A DNA stretch of 6,259 bases. Source: an uncultured Actinomycetes bacterium. GTDB lineage: Bacteria; Actinomycetota; Thermoleophilia; Gaiellales; F1-60-MAGs149. A program made the position numbers and the translations under genes. The notes under the pieces were generated by a model. That model had not been told where the DNA came from, searched no databases, and worked only from the letters and a program-made list of their open reading frames with translations. The stretch's first letter is position 1. Each line of letters starts with the position of its first letter. The stretch is from NCBI GenBank assembly GCA_903960645.1, contig CAJCBN010000444.1, positions 1 to 6,259 on the forward strand, in the 5' to 3' direction. Of this stretch, positions 5,781-6,259 are shown in pieces.

Positions 5781-5787
5781 GCCGTCA

Positions 5788-5805
5788 CGGGGCCGAAGCG
5801 CCCCG
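5788..5805 (+). other. GC-rich hairpin in the leader of the NTF2-like gene
   Basis: CGGGGC (5788-5793) pairs with GCCCCG (5800-5805) around a 6-nt loop. The right arm also belongs to the perfect palindrome CCCCGCGGGG (5801-5810), so two structures compete. It may stabilise the 5' end of the mRNA, or be a weak terminator after the GTPase gene; no T-tract follows. Confidence 0.35.
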
Positions 5806-5819
5806 CGGGGAATCCACAG

Positions 5820-5824
5820 AGGAG
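5820..5824 (+). promoter_or_regulatory. Shine-Dalgarno sequence of the NTF2-like gene
   Basis: AGGAG lies 6 nt before the ATG at 5831, within a purine-rich AGAGGAGAGAGA stretch. This is strong initiation context and fixes the start. Confidence 0.85.
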
Positions 5825-5830
5825 AGAGAC

Positions 5831-6217
5831 ATGGCCTGGGACTACGACGCGCTCCACAAGGCGCCGCACAGCTACTTCGATGCCGTCGACGCACAGGACG
5901 TCGAGGCAATCGTCGCGCACTTCGCCGACGACGCGACGCTGACGATCCAGACCGCGAACATCACGCACACCGGCAAGGACGAGATCCGCCGCATGTTCAC
6001 GGACTTCGTCGGCAACTCGGTGTTCATCAAGCACGAGATGCGCAACGTCGTCGTCGAAGTCGGCAAGGGCAAGGTCGCCACGGAGCAGGGCTACATCGGC
6101 GAGCTGCTCGACGGCACCAAGAACGACATGCACAACTGCAACTTCTTCGACTTCAACGAGGACGGGAAGTTCCAGCGCGTGATCATCTGGATGGCCGGCA
6201 CCAGCCCGCTCGTCTAG
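5831..6217 (+). CDS. NTF2/SnoaL-like small alpha+beta-barrel protein
   Basis: A 128-residue protein, the normal length for a single NTF2-like cone-barrel domain. The N-terminal helix region reads SYFDAVDAQDVEAIVAHFADDATL (14-37), the classic opening in which a helix leads to the first strand (TLTIQTANITHTG). It continues with GKDEIRRMFTDF (48-59), three strands to EQGYIGELLDG (85-95), and closes with NFFDFNEDGKFQRVIIWMAG (104-123), the family's acidic turn before the last strand. No signal peptide, so probably cytoplasmic. SnoaL-like folds include isomerases, hydrolases, dehydratases and plain binding proteins; the pocket here cannot be assigned, though His46, His68, Asp94 and His101 are polar candidates for it. 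It lies 72 nt downstream of the GTPase gene on the same strand with its own candidate promoter, so membership of that operon is uncertain. Confidence 0.88.
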   Translation: MAWDYDALHKAPHSYFDAVDAQDVEAIVAHFADDATLTIQTANITHTGKDEIRRMFTDFVGNSVFIKHEMRNVVVEVGKGKVATEQGYIGELLDGTKNDMHNCNFFDFNEDGKFQRVIIWMAGTSPLV

Positions 6218-6221
6218 CGCA

Positions 6222-6243
6222 CGACCCGGGGTGTCTCGGGTTG
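6222..6243 (+). terminator. Possible terminator of the NTF2-like gene
   Basis: A 9-bp stem (6222-6230 with 6235-6243, two G-U wobbles in plus-strand RNA) closes a GTGT tetraloop 4 nt after the TAG stop. No U-tract follows, so it may be weak or act mainly as an mRNA 3' end stabiliser. Confidence 0.45.
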
Positions 6244-6245
6244 GC

Positions 6246-6251
6246 GGGAGG
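6246..6251 (+). promoter_or_regulatory. Possible Shine-Dalgarno sequence of a gene beginning past the right edge
   Basis: GGGAGG is followed by 8 nt before the window ends. Strong GGAGG strings in this window lie 6-8 nt before start codons, so a plus-strand gene may begin at or just past 6259. Nothing further can be seen. Confidence 0.2.
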
Positions 6252-6259
6252 ACATCACA

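Overview
The window is GC-rich DNA (roughly two thirds G+C by eye) with dense bacterial gene packing. Three things point to a high-GC actinomycetote, possibly of the Thermoleophilia/Solirubrobacterales kind: GTG starts, two candidate leaderless starts with a TANNNT box exactly 6 nt before the start codon, and TTGCC...TAGGNT promoter-like boxes. The phylum is a moderate inference and anything finer is a guess. No rRNA, tRNA, CRISPR array, IS element or integrase was seen.

Layout. Everything from 1 to 4333 is on the minus strand and everything from about 4425 onward is on the plus strand, so there is a single divergent control region at 4334-4424. Reading from the left: (i) 1-2444, minus, the first 814 residues of a large secreted protein built from two GLUG-type beta-helix units separated by a fibronectin type III domain, cut off by the window edge; (ii) 2594-3195, minus, a two-gene toxin-antitoxin operon with an AbrB/MazE-fold antitoxin first and a RelE/ParE-superfamily toxin second, overlapping by 4 nt (GTGA); (iii) 3452-4333, minus, a cytoplasmic CE4-fold polysaccharide-deacetylase-family hydrolase of the HpPgdA / cyclic-imide-hydrolase type, with a clear Shine-Dalgarno sequence, a candidate promoter and a strong terminator hairpin; (iv) 4437-5758, plus, a small CxxC protein translationally coupled (ATGA) to a CobW/COG0523 GTPase; (v) 5831-6217, plus, an NTF2/SnoaL-like small protein with its own candidate promoter and Shine-Dalgarno sequence.

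How the genes may work together. The metal-dependent hydrolase, the CxxC mini-protein and the COG0523 metallochaperone GTPase sit back to back around one control region containing an inverted repeat. The simplest model is a metal-loading module for the hydrolase, with the NTF2-like protein as a possible accessory or an unrelated neighbour. This is inference from context. The toxin-antitoxin pair and the GLUG adhesin-like protein look like accessory genes next to this module.

Stretches without genes: 2445-2593 holds the GLUG gene's start signals and a hairpin. 3196-3451 holds the toxin-antitoxin promoter with direct repeats and the terminator of the hydrolase gene; I see no convincing gene in 3240-3404. 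5759-5830 holds promoter, hairpin and ribosome-binding site.
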